The translations under genes and the position numbers were made by a program. 64,000 bases of DNA. Origin: JBKBIP01 sp046297495 (lineage in GTDB: Bacteria > Planctomycetota > Planctomycetia > Gemmatales > Gemmataceae). The notes beneath the pieces were generated by a model. That model was given only the letters and a program-made list of their open reading frames with translations, ran no database searches and had not been told where the DNA came from. This document shows positions 11,655 through 20,824 of the stretch, one piece after another; position 1 is the stretch's first letter, and each line of letters opens with the position of its first letter. The stretch is from assembly GCA_046297495.1 (NCBI GenBank), contig JBKBIP010000001.1, forward strand, positions 1-64,000, in the 5' to 3' direction.

Positions 11655-12599
11655 TTACGGCATCGTCATTGGCGTGACGTAACAATTGTGATCATCATGG
11701 CCGGTGACGACGGCTTTACCATCGGGAGTGAAGACCACGCAGTAGGCGCCGAATTTGAGCTTGCGAGATAAGATTTGCTTCCCTTCGGCGGGGTTCCAGA
11801 GGGTGACGTTGCCGCCGTAGCCGCTCGTGACCAGGTGTTTGCCATCGGGGGAAAAGGCGATGCCGTAGAGATCATCCGGCGTCGGTCCCATCTTGGCGAT
11901 TTCCTGACCGTCGGCCACGTTCCAGCCGCGCACGAAGCGATCAAAGCCGATGGTGTACAACTTGCTGGTATCCGGGGCGAACACCAAACCGGTGACGGCG
12001 ATTTCATGCCCCTTCAAGGCTTTGATTTCCTTCTGAGCGGCCAAGTCCCAAATCTTGACCACGGCATCGGCGCCGCCGGAGGCCAACAGCTTGCCGTCGG
12101 GACTGAAGGCGACGGCATAGACCGACTTGTCGTGGTTGCCGAGCGCCTTGATTTCCTGGCCGTCGGCCACGTTCCACAGGCGCACCGACTTGTCGGCGCT
12201 ACCGGAGGCCAGCGTCATGCCATCGGGGCTGAAGGCCACGTTGTCGATGATGTCGGTATGTCCCTTGAGTTCATGAACCAAAGCGCCGTCGGCCACGTTC
12301 CACAGGCGGATGGTTCGATCGGTGCTGGAGGAAGCCAACGTCTTGCCATCGGGGCTGAAGGCCACGCAATAGACCGGCCCGGTGTGGCCGCTCAGCGTTC
12401 GCGCTTCGGTACCGGTCTCGAAATCCCAGAGTTTCACATGGTTGTCAAAGCCGGCCGTCGCCAACAGCTTGCCATCGGGACTGAAAGCCAGGCTATACAC
12501 CAGGGCCGAATGCCCCTTCAACTCGGTCGGCGCCGCAGGTAGCAAGCTCGGCACTCCCCCCAGAAGACCCGCGACGACCCACAGGTAGCTCAAACGCAT
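11655..12599 (-). CDS. Exported WD40-repeat protein
   Basis: A signal peptide (about 1-24, LSYLWVVAGLLGGVPSLLPAA) is followed by seven WD40 repeats with the regular core GHxxxVxxVAFSPDGKxLASGSxDxxxxxW, which would close a single beta-propeller. No other domain is attached. Such stand-alone exported propellers are frequent in Planctomycetes and serve as protein-binding scaffolds. The ATG at 12599 has GAGGAG eight bases upstream; a GTG one codon earlier is less well placed. It is followed by the PutA gene upstream on the same strand without a visible terminator. Confidence 0.9.
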   Translation of the reverse strand: MRLSYLWVVAGLLGGVPSLLPAAPTELKGHSALVYSLAFSPDGKLLATAGFDNHVKLWDFETGTEARTLSGHTGPVYCVAFSPDGKTLASSSTDRTIRLWNVADGALVHELKGHTDIIDNVAFSPDGMTLASGSADKSVRLWNVADGQEIKALGNHDKSVYAVAFSPDGKLLASGGADAVVKIWDLAAQKEIKALKGHEIAVTGLVFAPDTSKLYTIGFDRFVRGWNVADGQEIAKMGPTPDDLYGIAFSPDGKHLVTSGYGGNVTLWNPAEGKQILSRKLKFGAYCVVFTPDGKAVVTGHDDHNCYVTPMTMP

Positions 12600-12643
12600 C
12601 ACGCATACTCCTCACTTGATGAAACTGGCGATGAATCCCATGA

Positions 12644-15600
12644 TTATTCCGCCCCCAGCGGCGCGAAACCGCGGCGCATGGTGTTTTCCGTGATCGTGCG
12701 CGGCAGGACGAATTGTAGCAAATAATCGGGGCCGCCAGCTTTGGAGCCGATGCCGGACATCTTGAAGCCGCCGAACGGTTGGCGGTCCACCAGAGCGCCG
12801 GTGATCTTGCGATTGATATACAGGTTGCCCACGCGAAATTCTCGTTTGCAGCGGGCGATGTGGGCGGGACTCCGTGAAAACAGGCCGCCGGTTAGGGCAT
12901 AGCGTGTGCCGTTGGCGATCTCCAAGGCGCGATCGAGGTCCGTGGCCTTGATCACGGCCAGCACGGGACCGAAGATTTCTTCCTGTGCGATGACCGCCGA
13001 GGGGGGGACATCGGCGAAGATGTGCGGGCCGACAAAGAATCCTTCCTCTGCCAGTGTTCCGACATCACCAGCATGAACCAAGCGGGCTTCACTCTTTCCC
13101 TGCGCAATGTATTCTAGCACACGTTTTTGGGCAGCGCTGTCAATTAAGGGACCGATGACGCTGCCGGGGTCTTCCGCCGCCGCGATTTTCAGGCTGCGCG
13201 TGGCTTCGATCAAGCGGCTCAAAAAAGCGTCATGGACCCCTTCCAAGACAATGGCCCGCGAACAGGCCGAGCATTTTTGCCCCTGATAACCGAAGGCGCT
13301 ATGCGCCACACCCAGCACGGCTTCATCCAGGTCGGCATCCTCATCAATGATGATCGCGTTCTTGCCCCCCATCTCGGCGATGACGCGCTTGACGAACTCA
13401 TGATCCGGGGGCGTCACGGCAGCGTCGCGGTTGATAGTCAGCCCGACCCCCTGCGAGCCAGTGAAGGCGATCACGGCCACATCCCGATGCCGGACCAAGG
13501 TAGGGCCGATCTCCTCGCCGATGCCAGGGAGGAAGTGGACGACTCCCGGCGGCAAGCCCACTTGCTGAAAAATCTCCATCAGCTTGGCGCCCACGACAAC
13601 GGATTGCTCCGCCGGTTTCATGATGACGGTGTTGCCGGTAACGAGCGCGGCCGTGGTCATACCGCACAAGATGGCCAGCGGGAAGTTCCACGGCGCGATG
13701 ACCACCGCCACGCCGCGCGGCTCGTGGAAATAGATGTTTTCCTCACCGGGAACATCGCGGCGGCGCGGCTGGGCCAGGCGCAGCATCTCGCGCCCGTAGA
13801 ATTCGCAGAAATCGATGGCCTCAGCCACATCGGCGTCAGCTTCGCGCCACTGCTTGCCACATTCATATACTTCCCAAGCGGCCAGCTCGAAACGCCGCCG
13901 GCGCATGACTTCCGCGGCCTGGAACAGATAGGCCGCACGCTGCGAAGGCTCGGTGTCGCGCCAGGCGGGAAAGGCGGACTTCGCCGCAGCGACAGCTTGT
14001 TCGGCGTGCGTGACATCGGCGCAATCCCATTGACCGACAACTTGCGTTTTACGCGAAGGATTGAGCGAATCCAGGACGCGCGCGCTGGTTGTCGTCCGAC
14101 CCGCAATGATCAGTGGATAGCGTTGGCCCAGCCGCGCCGCCACTTCCCGCAATGCTTGGTGCATGGCGGCCCGCGCTTCGGCCTGGCTGAAATCGGAGAT
14201 TGGCTCGTTGTGGAAGGCGGATGGCGGAAGGCGGATGGCGGAAGGCGCAGACTGCGCTTCCAGTTCATCCTTCCGCCTTCCACCTTCATCCTTTATCAAG
14301 GCGGGGTTCATCAGTAACTTCTCCTCGGGTACGTGTTCGGTGAAGCTGGCCCGCAAGAACGATTCATTCGCGGTATTCTCTAGCAAACGCCGTACCAGGT
14401 ACGCCATGCCGGGCAACAATTGACCATAGGGAGTGTATATTCGCACCCGCTGCCCCGTGGCGATCAGCGCTTCCTTGATGGGTTCGGCCATGCCGTAGAG
14501 CATTTGGATTTCATAACTCCCCTTCGGCAAACCGAGGATTTGAGCCGTGGCGATGGCGTGGGCCAGGCTGCGGACGTTGTGACTACCGATGGCCGGTCGT
14601 AACAGGGCGTGTCGCTCCATCAGGAAACGGATCATGCTCTCGAAGTGAGCGTCAGTTTCGTGCTTCTTGGTAAAGACGGGGACTGGCCAATGTTCCTGGG
14701 CCGCGTGGATGGTCTCGTAATCCCAATAGGCCCCTTTCACCAACCGAATCCAGATGGGCGTGCCGCGCCGGTCGGCCCAGCGCGCCAGTTCCTCCAGATC
14801 GCGGGGCGTATCGCGCAAGTAGGCTTGAATGGCAATTCCCACATCGGGCCAAGCGCGAAATTCCACCTCGTCCAACATGTCGCGGAAGATGCGCAACGTC
14901 AAGTCCTTGAAGGCGTACTGCTCCATGTCCACGTTGACGAAGGCGTGATTCCGGCGCGCGGCGCGCAGGATCGGCCGCAAGCGTTCCCGCACGATCCGGC
15001 TGGTTTCTTCCGGGTCGATGGGATCGAATTGACTGTACAACGCGGACAACTTGACGGAAATGTTGACACGCGGGATAGGCCCCTCATGATCGCTGTCGAT
15101 GAGCGGATTCGCTGGCCAAGCGTTGACCTGCTGGCTCAGGCCGTCGATCAGCTCCAGATATTCCGCCTGGGCTTGGTCCGCCTCTTTCTCGGTGATGGTG
15201 GCCTCCCCCAGCCGGTCCACGGTGAAGGCTTGCGACCGCCAGCGCAGCTCCGCCACGGCTTGAAGGGCTTCCTCGATGTTGGTGGCGGCGATGAACCGCC
15301 GTGCCAGCCGGCCAGCGTTGCCCCGCGCCAAGCGTGCCAAGAGCCGGCTGCCAATGCCATTGCTCGGCCACCAACGCAGTCCCAGACGCACCCAAGAGGG
15401 GAGGTCCGCTTCCACTTCGGTGAAGTATTCGCGCAAGTGCCGGCTGATGTCGTGGGGCGAACGCAACATCGGCAACACATCAACGAAGCGAAATAATTGC
15501 ACCTTCAAGGCTTCGTTGGTCATCGTCAGCCCCATGAGCCGCTCGTCCCACCAGGCGGGGCCAAACGGCACGGGCCGGCGACTGCCGACACGCGCGAAAA

Positions 15601-15757
15601 GGTCTCGGCCCACGGCCTGCGTCAGCTGTTCGAGGTCCACATGATCGGGAGGCAAGAGTAACTGGCTCCTTTCCGTGATCCAGGCACCGGCGGCGCGCCC
15701 GCTAAACAGATTCAAGCGATTTAGCGACTGCCCTCGCCCCGTTTCATCTCGTATCAT
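12644..15757 (-). CDS. putA: Bifunctional proline dehydrogenase / L-glutamate-gamma-semialdehyde dehydrogenase (PutA type)
   Basis: Converts proline to glutamate in two steps. The N-terminal half is the FAD proline dehydrogenase barrel (VNISVKLSALYSQFDPID, VRIYTPYGQLLPGMAYLVRRLLEN). The C-terminal half is the NAD-dependent aldehyde dehydrogenase, with APWNFPLAI, FTGSQGVG, the nucleophile in GQKCSACSRAIV, and EEIFGPVLAV. There is no N-terminal DNA-binding RHH domain, so it is not a self-regulating PutA. The linker between halves carries a low-complexity insertion (see 14211-14296). The start is uncertain: the ATG at 15757 avoids overlap with the divergent kinase gene, whereas other ATGs (15799, 15805) would overlap it. 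Confidence 0.93.
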   Translation of the reverse strand: MIRDETGRGQSLNRLNLFSGRAAGAWITERSQLLLPPDHVDLEQLTQAVGRDLFARVGSRRPVPFGPAWWDERLMGLTMTNEALKVQLFRFVDVLPMLRSPHDISRHLREYFTEVEADLPSWVRLGLRWWPSNGIGSRLLARLARGNAGRLARRFIAATNIEEALQAVAELRWRSQAFTVDRLGEATITEKEADQAQAEYLELIDGLSQQVNAWPANPLIDSDHEGPIPRVNISVKLSALYSQFDPIDPEETSRIVRERLRPILRAARRNHAFVNVDMEQYAFKDLTLRIFRDMLDEVEFRAWPDVGIAIQAYLRDTPRDLEELARWADRRGTPIWIRLVKGAYWDYETIHAAQEHWPVPVFTKKHETDAHFESMIRFLMERHALLRPAIGSHNVRSLAHAIATAQILGLPKGSYEIQMLYGMAEPIKEALIATGQRVRIYTPYGQLLPGMAYLVRRLLENTANESFLRASFTEHVPEEKLLMNPALIKDEGGRRKDELEAQSAPSAIRLPPSAFHNEPISDFSQAEARAAMHQALREVAARLGQRYPLIIAGRTTTSARVLDSLNPSRKTQVVGQWDCADVTHAEQAVAAAKSAFPAWRDTEPSQRAAYLFQAAEVMRRRRFELAAWEVYECGKQWREADADVAEAIDFCEFYGREMLRLAQPRRRDVPGEENIYFHEPRGVAVVIAPWNFPLAILCGMTTAALVTGNTVIMKPAEQSVVVGAKLMEIFQQVGLPPGVVHFLPGIGEEIGPTLVRHRDVAVIAFTGSQGVGLTINRDAAVTPPDHEFVKRVIAEMGGKNAIIIDEDADLDEAVLGVAHSAFGYQGQKCSACSRAIVLEGVHDAFLSRLIEATRSLKIAAAEDPGSVIGPLIDSAAQKRVLEYIAQGKSEARLVHAGDVGTLAEEGFFVGPHIFADVPPSAVIAQEEIFGPVLAVIKATDLDRALEIANGTRYALTGGLFSRSPAHIARCKREFRVGNLYINRKITGALVDRQPFGGFKMSGIGSKAGGPDYLLQFVLPRTITENTMRRGFAPLGAE
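14211..14296. repeat. Inverted low-complexity repeat inserted in the putA linker
   Basis: The left arm holds tandem GGAAGGCGGATGGC units (about 14212-14248). The right arm (about 14266-14291) holds the reverse-complement pattern CCTTCCGCCTTCCA. Both are read through in frame, giving DEGGRRKDE and IRLPPSAF in the protein. Length is a multiple of three or nearly so, since the frame stays open. It sits exactly between the two catalytic domains, where an insertion is tolerated. Confidence 0.7.
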
Positions 15758-15797
15758 AAGCAAGACGATTCTCGTACCGCGACGCACGGAACCGACC

Positions 15798-16631
15798 ATG
15801 ATCATCGACAAAATCGGGAGCTATGAAACACTCGGCACCCTGGGGCGGGGGGCTTCCAGTACCATTTTACACATTCGCCGCCGGGCCGACGGTCAAGAAT
15901 ATGCTCTCAAGATCGTGTCCTTGGAGGATGACCAGGAACGCAAGTTTCTCGAACAGGCCCAGCATGAATATCGTATCGCGCAACTGTTACGGCATCCGAA
16001 TCTCATTCAAGTATATGCCTTGGAGCGGCGCAGCGACTGGCTGTTCCGCGCCCGCCAGCTGCGGTTGCTCATTGAATATGTCAATGGCAAGACGCTGAAT
16101 CTGCTTCCCCGGCTGCCGCTGGCGAAGCTGGTGGGGGTCTTCGCGCAAGTGGCCGACGGCTTGACGCACATGCACCGCAAGGGAATCTGGCACGCGGACT
16201 TGAAGCCGAACAACATCATGCTGGGCCGCGATGGCGTGGTGAAGATCATTGACTACGGCTTGGCTCAACACAGGGAGCTGGCCAAGCGCCGCGTGCTGGG
16301 CACCCCCGAATACATGGCCCCGGAGACGTGCCAAACGGGGATCGTCAACGCCCGCACCGACATTTTCAATTTCGGTGCCACCTTGTATCACCTGGTCACG
16401 GGGCAGACGCCACCGCGTTTGATCGATGACGCCGGCCAACCCTTGCCGCTGACCGTGGCCACCTGGCAGAAGCGCTTTCAGCCGGTAAGCAGCCTCAATC
16501 CGCAGGCACCGCCGGAGCTGTGTGCCCTCATTGAACGCTGCCTGGCCCAGGATCCCACGAAACGCCCCGCGCGCGTTAGCGAACTGCAAGGCGCTTTGGA
16601 TCACCTGGCGGAGGAGATGGCTGGGACATGA
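15798..16631 (+). CDS. Hanks-type Ser/Thr protein kinase, catalytic domain only
   Basis: A 277-residue kinase without membrane segment or sensor domain. The glycine loop is at G16-x-G18, the ATP-binding Lys is K38, and the helix C Glu is probably E57. The catalytic loop is HADLKPNN with D134 and N139: Arg is replaced by Ala, so it is a non-RD kinase. The metal-binding motif is DYG (D152) instead of DFG. GTPEYMAPE marks the activation segment. All catalytic residues are kept, so it may be active without activation-loop phosphorylation. The gene is divergent from putA with almost no space between them. Confidence 0.9.
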   Translation: MIIDKIGSYETLGTLGRGASSTILHIRRRADGQEYALKIVSLEDDQERKFLEQAQHEYRIAQLLRHPNLIQVYALERRSDWLFRARQLRLLIEYVNGKTLNLLPRLPLAKLVGVFAQVADGLTHMHRKGIWHADLKPNNIMLGRDGVVKIIDYGLAQHRELAKRRVLGTPEYMAPETCQTGIVNARTDIFNFGATLYHLVTGQTPPRLIDDAGQPLPLTVATWQKRFQPVSSLNPQAPPELCALIERCLAQDPTKRPARVSELQGALDHLAEEMAGT

Positions 16632-16678
16632 CACCAAGATGACGAGAAGAGGGTGTGCTTCAGCGGTTCGCCCGTTCC

Positions 16679-17155
16679 TCACTCCCGCCCCGGCAACTGG
16701 CGCAAGAGATTGACCATCTCGATGGCCGTCGAAGCAGCGTCGCTCCCTTTGTTGCCCGCTTTAGCGCCGGCGCGATTGAGGGCTTGTTCGAGGGTGTCAC
16801 AGGTAAGGATGCCGAAGATAACAGGGATATTGGTGGCTAACGCCACTTGGGCGATGCCGTGCGCCGCCCCGCTGGCGACATGGTCATAATGATCGGTGTC
16901 GCCGCGAATGACCGCCCCAAGACAAATCACCGCCACGTAGCGGCCACTCTCCGCCAACCGCTTGGCCGCCAGGGGAATCTCCAACGATCCCGGCACGCGC
17001 GCCACGTCCATGTTGGCGTCGGCGACCCCATGCCGGCGCAAGGTGTCGCAAGCCCCCGTCAGCAGGGCATCGACCACGAGCTGATTGAATCGGGAGGCCA
17101 CGATGGCAAACCGCCCCGGCGGCGGCGCCAGATCACCTTCATGGAAATTCGGCAT
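16679..17155 (-). CDS. ribH: 6,7-dimethyl-8-ribityllumazine synthase
   Basis: The penultimate enzyme of riboflavin synthesis, condensing 5-amino-6-ribitylamino-uracil with 3,4-dihydroxy-2-butanone 4-phosphate; family members form pentamers or 60-mers. Length (158 residues) is typical. Conserved segments are visible: ASRFNQLVVDALL (substrate ring stacking by Phe), VPGSLEIPLAAKRL, LGAVIRGDTDHYDHVA (phosphate-binding Gly-Arg-Asp and catalytic His region) and FGILTCDTLEQALNRAG. No other riboflavin genes are adjacent. It lies downstream of the LarA-like gene on the same strand, 41 nt apart. Confidence 0.96.
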   Translation of the reverse strand: MPNFHEGDLAPPPGRFAIVASRFNQLVVDALLTGACDTLRRHGVADANMDVARVPGSLEIPLAAKRLAESGRYVAVICLGAVIRGDTDHYDHVASGAAHGIAQVALATNIPVIFGILTCDTLEQALNRAGAKAGNKGSDAASTAIEMVNLLRQLPGRE

Positions 17156-17196
17156 GATGGATGGTATCCCCGTTTAGCGCGCGTGTCACAGGCATG

Positions 17197-18489
17197 TTAT
17201 TGTCGCTTCCGCCGCCCGCGCACCGAATGCGGGAACATGGCTTCTTGCTCCAGATTCCCGGCGGTGTCGAAGGGGAGCGGTTGCGGCTCGCCGAGAACCT
17301 CCAGATCGGAGCGCGTGCGCGCTTCGCCGTACAGAGGCGCGGATACCCAAAGCTCGCTCAGCTCCAGCGTGTTGGGAATAATCGCCAGGCGTATCCGGTC
17401 GAGGTGCGGCTGCCAGCAGGTTTTTAATCCCGTTTCCAGACATTCCCGGTCGTTGGGGAAGCTGAACGGCAGCTTCGAGCGCCACAGAAAGCAGGCAGTC
17501 AGGTTATTCATGCAAAAGGGAACTGGATCGATCTGCGCCAGCAAGCGGTCGGTGGTGAGATCGGCGATCCCGACGCCGGTGCCATTGCCATGACTTTCCG
17601 GGGACAAATCCAAGGCACAGATGCGCGTGATGCGCGGGCTGGTGAATTCTGGCTCCCCTTCCATCAACAAGCGTCCCACCACGTTCGGATCGATGCCGGC
17701 GCCGCTGTAGTTCTTGCCAATCTCGCCGATCACCAACATATCCAGCTGCTCGAACGGCAACCGGCCCATGAGCGTGCGGGCTTGTTCGAGCAACGCTGGT
17801 TCCTCGTCCAGGACGTGCTCGCGGTCCAGCACTTTCAAGAAAGCGGTTTGCTCATCGGCGTTTTCCAGCACCGCCAAGCCGGCCAGGAACGGCGTCTTGT
17901 CCAAGACGACGCGCACCGACTCCGGCATCATCTCGCGCAAGCCGCGCACCCCCCAGCGATGATGCTGGGCCGCCCCGCGCTGCTTACCCAAGCCGATGAC
18001 CAGCATCTTGACGACGCCGCTTTCGTATCGGTTGCGGAAATCGGTGTGCGGCTTGACGCGGGAGAGGGTCAGCACGGCGTCGGCCTCGAAGGCGTTGCGG
18101 TCCCAGTACACCGGCTCTCCCCAGCTGTTTTCCCCCAGCACTACCGTATCCATGTCGGTCTGGACCGGCACCCGCAACGCTTCCTCGGTAATGCCGTACT
18201 CCGCCAGAAGTTCCCGCTGGCCTTGGGAAGTGGCGCCGCCATGACTCCCCATCGCCGCCACGACGAACGGCTGGGCGCCACAGTCGCGAACGACATCGAG
18301 GGTCGCCCGCGCGATGGTCTGGATGTTGGCGATGCCGCGACTCCCCACGGCCACGGCCACCCGGTCGCCGCGCCGCAACCGATGCGGCAGCCGCGCGGCC
18401 TGCCATTGCCGCTGGACTTCGGCGGCCACATCCGTTATGACCGGCTGTTGCAGACGTTGGCGAATCGGGGCCAGGGGGGGAATTTCCAC
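17197..18489 (-). CDS. LarA-like (DUF2088) protein, lactate racemase N-domain family
   Basis: A 430-residue protein related to the N-terminal fold of nickel-pincer lactate racemase LarA. Visible family features are GDRVAVAVGSRGIANI (Rossmann-like start), AAMGSHGGATSQGQ, a region resembling the His-containing motif of LarA, and SRVKPHTDFRNRYESGVVKMLVIGLGK. No larB, larC or larE homologue is present in the window, so a racemase with the nickel-pincer cofactor is not assured. It starts with GTG preceded by GGAG. The gene is followed by ribH, apparently unrelated functionally. Confidence 0.78.
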   Translation of the reverse strand: MEIPPLAPIRQRLQQPVITDVAAEVQRQWQAARLPHRLRRGDRVAVAVGSRGIANIQTIARATLDVVRDCGAQPFVVAAMGSHGGATSQGQRELLAEYGITEEALRVPVQTDMDTVVLGENSWGEPVYWDRNAFEADAVLTLSRVKPHTDFRNRYESGVVKMLVIGLGKQRGAAQHHRWGVRGLREMMPESVRVVLDKTPFLAGLAVLENADEQTAFLKVLDREHVLDEEPALLEQARTLMGRLPFEQLDMLVIGEIGKNYSGAGIDPNVVGRLLMEGEPEFTSPRITRICALDLSPESHGNGTGVGIADLTTDRLLAQIDPVPFCMNNLTACFLWRSKLPFSFPNDRECLETGLKTCWQPHLDRIRLAIIPNTLELSELWVSAPLYGEARTRSDLEVLGEPQPLPFDTAGNLEQEAMFPHSVRGRRKRQ

Positions 18490-18581
18490 GACTGCTTATC
18501 TCCATACGAGGAATGACGAATCGGGAATGTCGTTGCTATTTTAGCAGGTGAAACGGTTTTCGATAAGGGAAGCGATCTTGT

Positions 18582-19316
18582 CTATGACAATCCCCCAAAA
18601 GATTCGGCTGCAACGGCGCCGGCGCCGAGCAACGCCACGCTGGCGGCCAGCGCGACGGCAGCGGTTTCGACGCGCAGCAGACGCGGCCCCAGATCGACGA
18701 GGTGCCAATCGTGCCGCTGGGCCAGCTCGACTTCCGCCTCGGTGAAACCTCCTTCCGGGCCGACGGCGATGGCCACGTCTTGACCAGTGGGCGGGGACCA
18801 AGCCGCGCCGCCGGGATGAGCCAGATAGCGCCGCCGCGGCAAGTCATCTTGGTGACAGTAACTCGACCAAGCCAGCGGCGGAGCGGTGGCCATCAGCACA
18901 TTGCGGCCGCATTGTTTGCTCGCTTCGATCACCCAACGCTGGAGCTTGTCCGGCGTGCCCTCGTGTGGCTGTACCACGCCGCGCTGGGTGCGCAGCGGCA
19001 CGAACGTCGTCCCTCCCAATTCGGTGAGCTTCTCGATCAAGAAGTGGGCGCGGTCCCCCTTGGGCAAAGCAGCGGCTACTTCCAAGCGGAAGCCCAGCTC
19101 GCACCGTGGCGTTTCGACTCCTTGAACGCGCAACGTGACGCTTTTCTTGGCAACGGCGACCACTTCAGCGGGATATTGTCGGCCGTCGCCGTTGAAGAGA
19201 GAAACTCGGTTGCCGGGGCGAAGCCGGCAAACGGCGGCGAGATGATGCGCTTCGGGACCCTGGAGAACCACTTCCCCGACCGCCAACGCGCAGTTGACAT
19301 AAAATCGATTGGCCAT
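18582..19316 (-). CDS. rsmE: 16S rRNA (uracil1498-N3)-methyltransferase RsmE
   Basis: A SPOUT-class methyltransferase of 244 residues that methylates U1498 of 16S rRNA. An N-terminal PUA-like domain (MANRFYVN... HHLAAVCRLRPGNRVSLFNGDG) is followed by the knotted SAM-binding domain with EKLTELGGTTFVPL, AIAVGPEGGFTEAEVE and LGPRLLRVETAAVAL, all diagnostic of RsmE. The frame is open 169 codons further upstream. That extension has no homology-like character and would overlap the divergent gene at 19409, so ATG 19316 is preferred. Confidence 0.95.
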   Translation of the reverse strand: MANRFYVNCALAVGEVVLQGPEAHHLAAVCRLRPGNRVSLFNGDGRQYPAEVVAVAKKSVTLRVQGVETPRCELGFRLEVAAALPKGDRAHFLIEKLTELGGTTFVPLRTQRGVVQPHEGTPDKLQRWVIEASKQCGRNVLMATAPPLAWSSYCHQDDLPRRRYLAHPGGAAWSPPTGQDVAIAVGPEGGFTEAEVELAQRHDWHLVDLGPRLLRVETAAVALAASVALLGAGAVAAESFGGLS

Positions 19317-19408
19317 CTCTGCTACAATAAGGCGCGCCTCGCCCACCGTCAATGGGTTGCCAACGGACAGAGGAGCCGAGTGCTTGCCGATTGGGAAGGA
19401 GTCCCGCC

Positions 19409-20059
19409 ATGTCGAGCCAGACGCCGCCACGGACATCGACGGCCATACAGTTAACGCGCCAACAAATCGATGAGCTGGAAGCCCTGATGCAGCGCATGTT
19501 GGCCTTGCCGGTCGCAGAGGTGGACGAAGCCGCGCCCCCCGAAGCGGAAACCGAGGCCGCGCTTCCCGCCGCGCCGCCGGTACTCGATCCGACGGTTCTG
19601 GAAACCGCGCCGCTGCCGGAAGCGTTGGTTCCGCCGCCGCCCGGCCCAACGCGATCCCCCCCCGCCGCGCCGCCGCCCGCGGCATCCCCCGCGGTTCCAG
19701 AGGAAACAACCGCTCCCGTCGCGGCGGCATCATCTTCGGTTGCGCGGAACACGGACGGGGGCGCTGGCGCGACCGCCGACTTGATGGGACCGCCCTCGCC
19801 GGCCCCGCTTCCTGCCCTCCCATCCTTAGAGGAAATCGAGAAACGCTGGCTGGCCGAGGAGCCGCCCCCCATCGCGCCGTGGCTGACGCCGTTGGTTTGG
19901 ATCAATCGATCCTTTGATCTCTGTACCTATCCACTCGGCGGCGTGGGGCGTTGGTTGCGTGGTCAACAAGGTCGCAACGTCCTGGGCTGGACCGGCGGGC
20001 TGCTGCTGGTCGCCGCCGTTGCCTGGGCATTATGGGAGCGGTTGCGTTGGAACTGGTGA
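19409..20059 (+). CDS. Pro/Ala-rich protein with C-terminal membrane anchor
   Basis: A 216-residue protein of unknown function. Residues about 10-35 form a short helical segment (TRQQIDELEALMQRMLALP). Residues about 40-140 are Pro/Ala/Glu-rich and probably disordered. Then a more ordered part follows (LEEIEKRWLAEEPP... WINRSFDLCTYPLGGVGRWLRG), and a single C-terminal membrane helix (LGWTGGLLLVAAVAWALW). The ATG has GGAAGGAG at ideal spacing. A plausible promoter for the next genes overlaps its 3' end. No function is proposed. Confidence 0.75.
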   Translation: MSSQTPPRTSTAIQLTRQQIDELEALMQRMLALPVAEVDEAAPPEAETEAALPAAPPVLDPTVLETAPLPEALVPPPPGPTRSPPAAPPPAASPAVPEETTAPVAAASSSVARNTDGGAGATADLMGPPSPAPLPALPSLEEIEKRWLAEEPPPIAPWLTPLVWINRSFDLCTYPLGGVGRWLRGQQGRNVLGWTGGLLLVAAVAWALWERLRWNW

Positions 20060-20075
20060 GCGGATGCGATATAAT
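20047..20075 (+). promoter_or_regulatory. Candidate sigma-70-type promoter for the 20222-21096 gene pair
   Basis: TTGGAA (20047-20052) and a perfect TATAAT (20070-20075) are spaced by 17 nt at the end of the preceding gene. The leader to the next start codon would be about 140 nt. Confidence 0.45.
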
Positions 20076-20221
20076 AATTACCTTTGAAACTTGAAGAATG
20101 GTTGGCGAGCGCCTAGTTCACGGATGGCACAAGGACGCCATTATCGAGGGCCAAGCGTGCTTCAACCACTCTCATCCACAACTACCGTGGAGGCCGACAG
20201 ATACTGCCGGTACACAAACGA

Positions 20222-20824
20222 ATGGCCATGCTTTCTTCCTCACCATCATCCGCCCAGCTGCCGTCGCTCGGTACTCCCGATGTACCCGCCGCGATCCTGA
20301 GTTACTTGATCCCGGGGCTGGGGCAAATCTACCAAAAGCGCTACGGCAAAGGGGTGTTGTTCCTGGTTTGCCTCTATGGCTTATTTTTCTATGGCATGTT
20401 CCTGGGGAATTGGAAAAATGTCTATGTGCTGACATCGGAGCATACGACTCCCAGTGGCGGGCGCGGGGGATTCATGCAATATATCTTCGAGAAGTCCTCC
20501 TACTACGGCCAATTCTGGATCGGCGTCGCCGCGTGGCCGGCCCTGATGCATTATTATGACATTCCCATGCCCTTCAGTGGTCTGAGTGAATCCTGGCGCG
20601 ATTTCCAGAGAGTGCCAGATGAAGCCGAGCTGAACGTGTTGCAGGCGAATGGCGATAAAACCTGGGATCTGGGCTGGGCTTACACCGTCATCGCTGGCGT
20701 CCTGAACATTCTGGTCATTTATGATGCCTTTGCCGGCCCGACCTTCTTGGTCGCCGAACAAACCACGCCGGCGCGGAACCGCATGGTCACGAGGGAATCC
20801 CCCCAGGAGGTGCCGGCCACATGA
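20222..20824 (+). CDS. Membrane protein of unknown function (DUF6677-like)
   Basis: A 200-residue protein with an N-terminal hydrophobic pair resembling TM2/DUF6677 proteins: AAILSYLIPGLGQIYQKRYGKGVLFLVCLYGLFFYG. A middle aqueous region follows, then another helix near 118-130, and a C-terminal helix (WAYTVIAGVLNILVIYDAFAG). The PGLGQIYQ(K/G)R motif is common to small inner-membrane proteins of this type. Two ATGs (20222, 20228) compete and neither has a clear Shine-Dalgarno. The gene overlaps the next one by 4 nt (ATGA), so the two are translationally coupled. The family name is from memory and not certain. Confidence 0.75.
   Translation: MAMLSSSPSSAQLPSLGTPDVPAAILSYLIPGLGQIYQKRYGKGVLFLVCLYGLFFYGMFLGNWKNVYVLTSEHTTPSGGRGGFMQYIFEKSSYYGQFWIGVAAWPALMHYYDIPMPFSGLSESWRDFQRVPDEAELNVLQANGDKTWDLGWAYTVIAGVLNILVIYDAFAGPTFLVAEQTTPARNRMVTRESPQEVPAT

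Noticed and set aside
13232..14317. A 361-codon plus-strand frame opposite putA
   Set aside because: It is antisense to conserved catalytic motifs of PutA and has no family-like features.
19317..19823. N-terminal extension of rsmE by 169 codons
   Set aside because: It is Arg/Pro-rich without any RsmE homology, overlaps the oppositely oriented gene at 19409, and the family start MANRFYV is at 19316.
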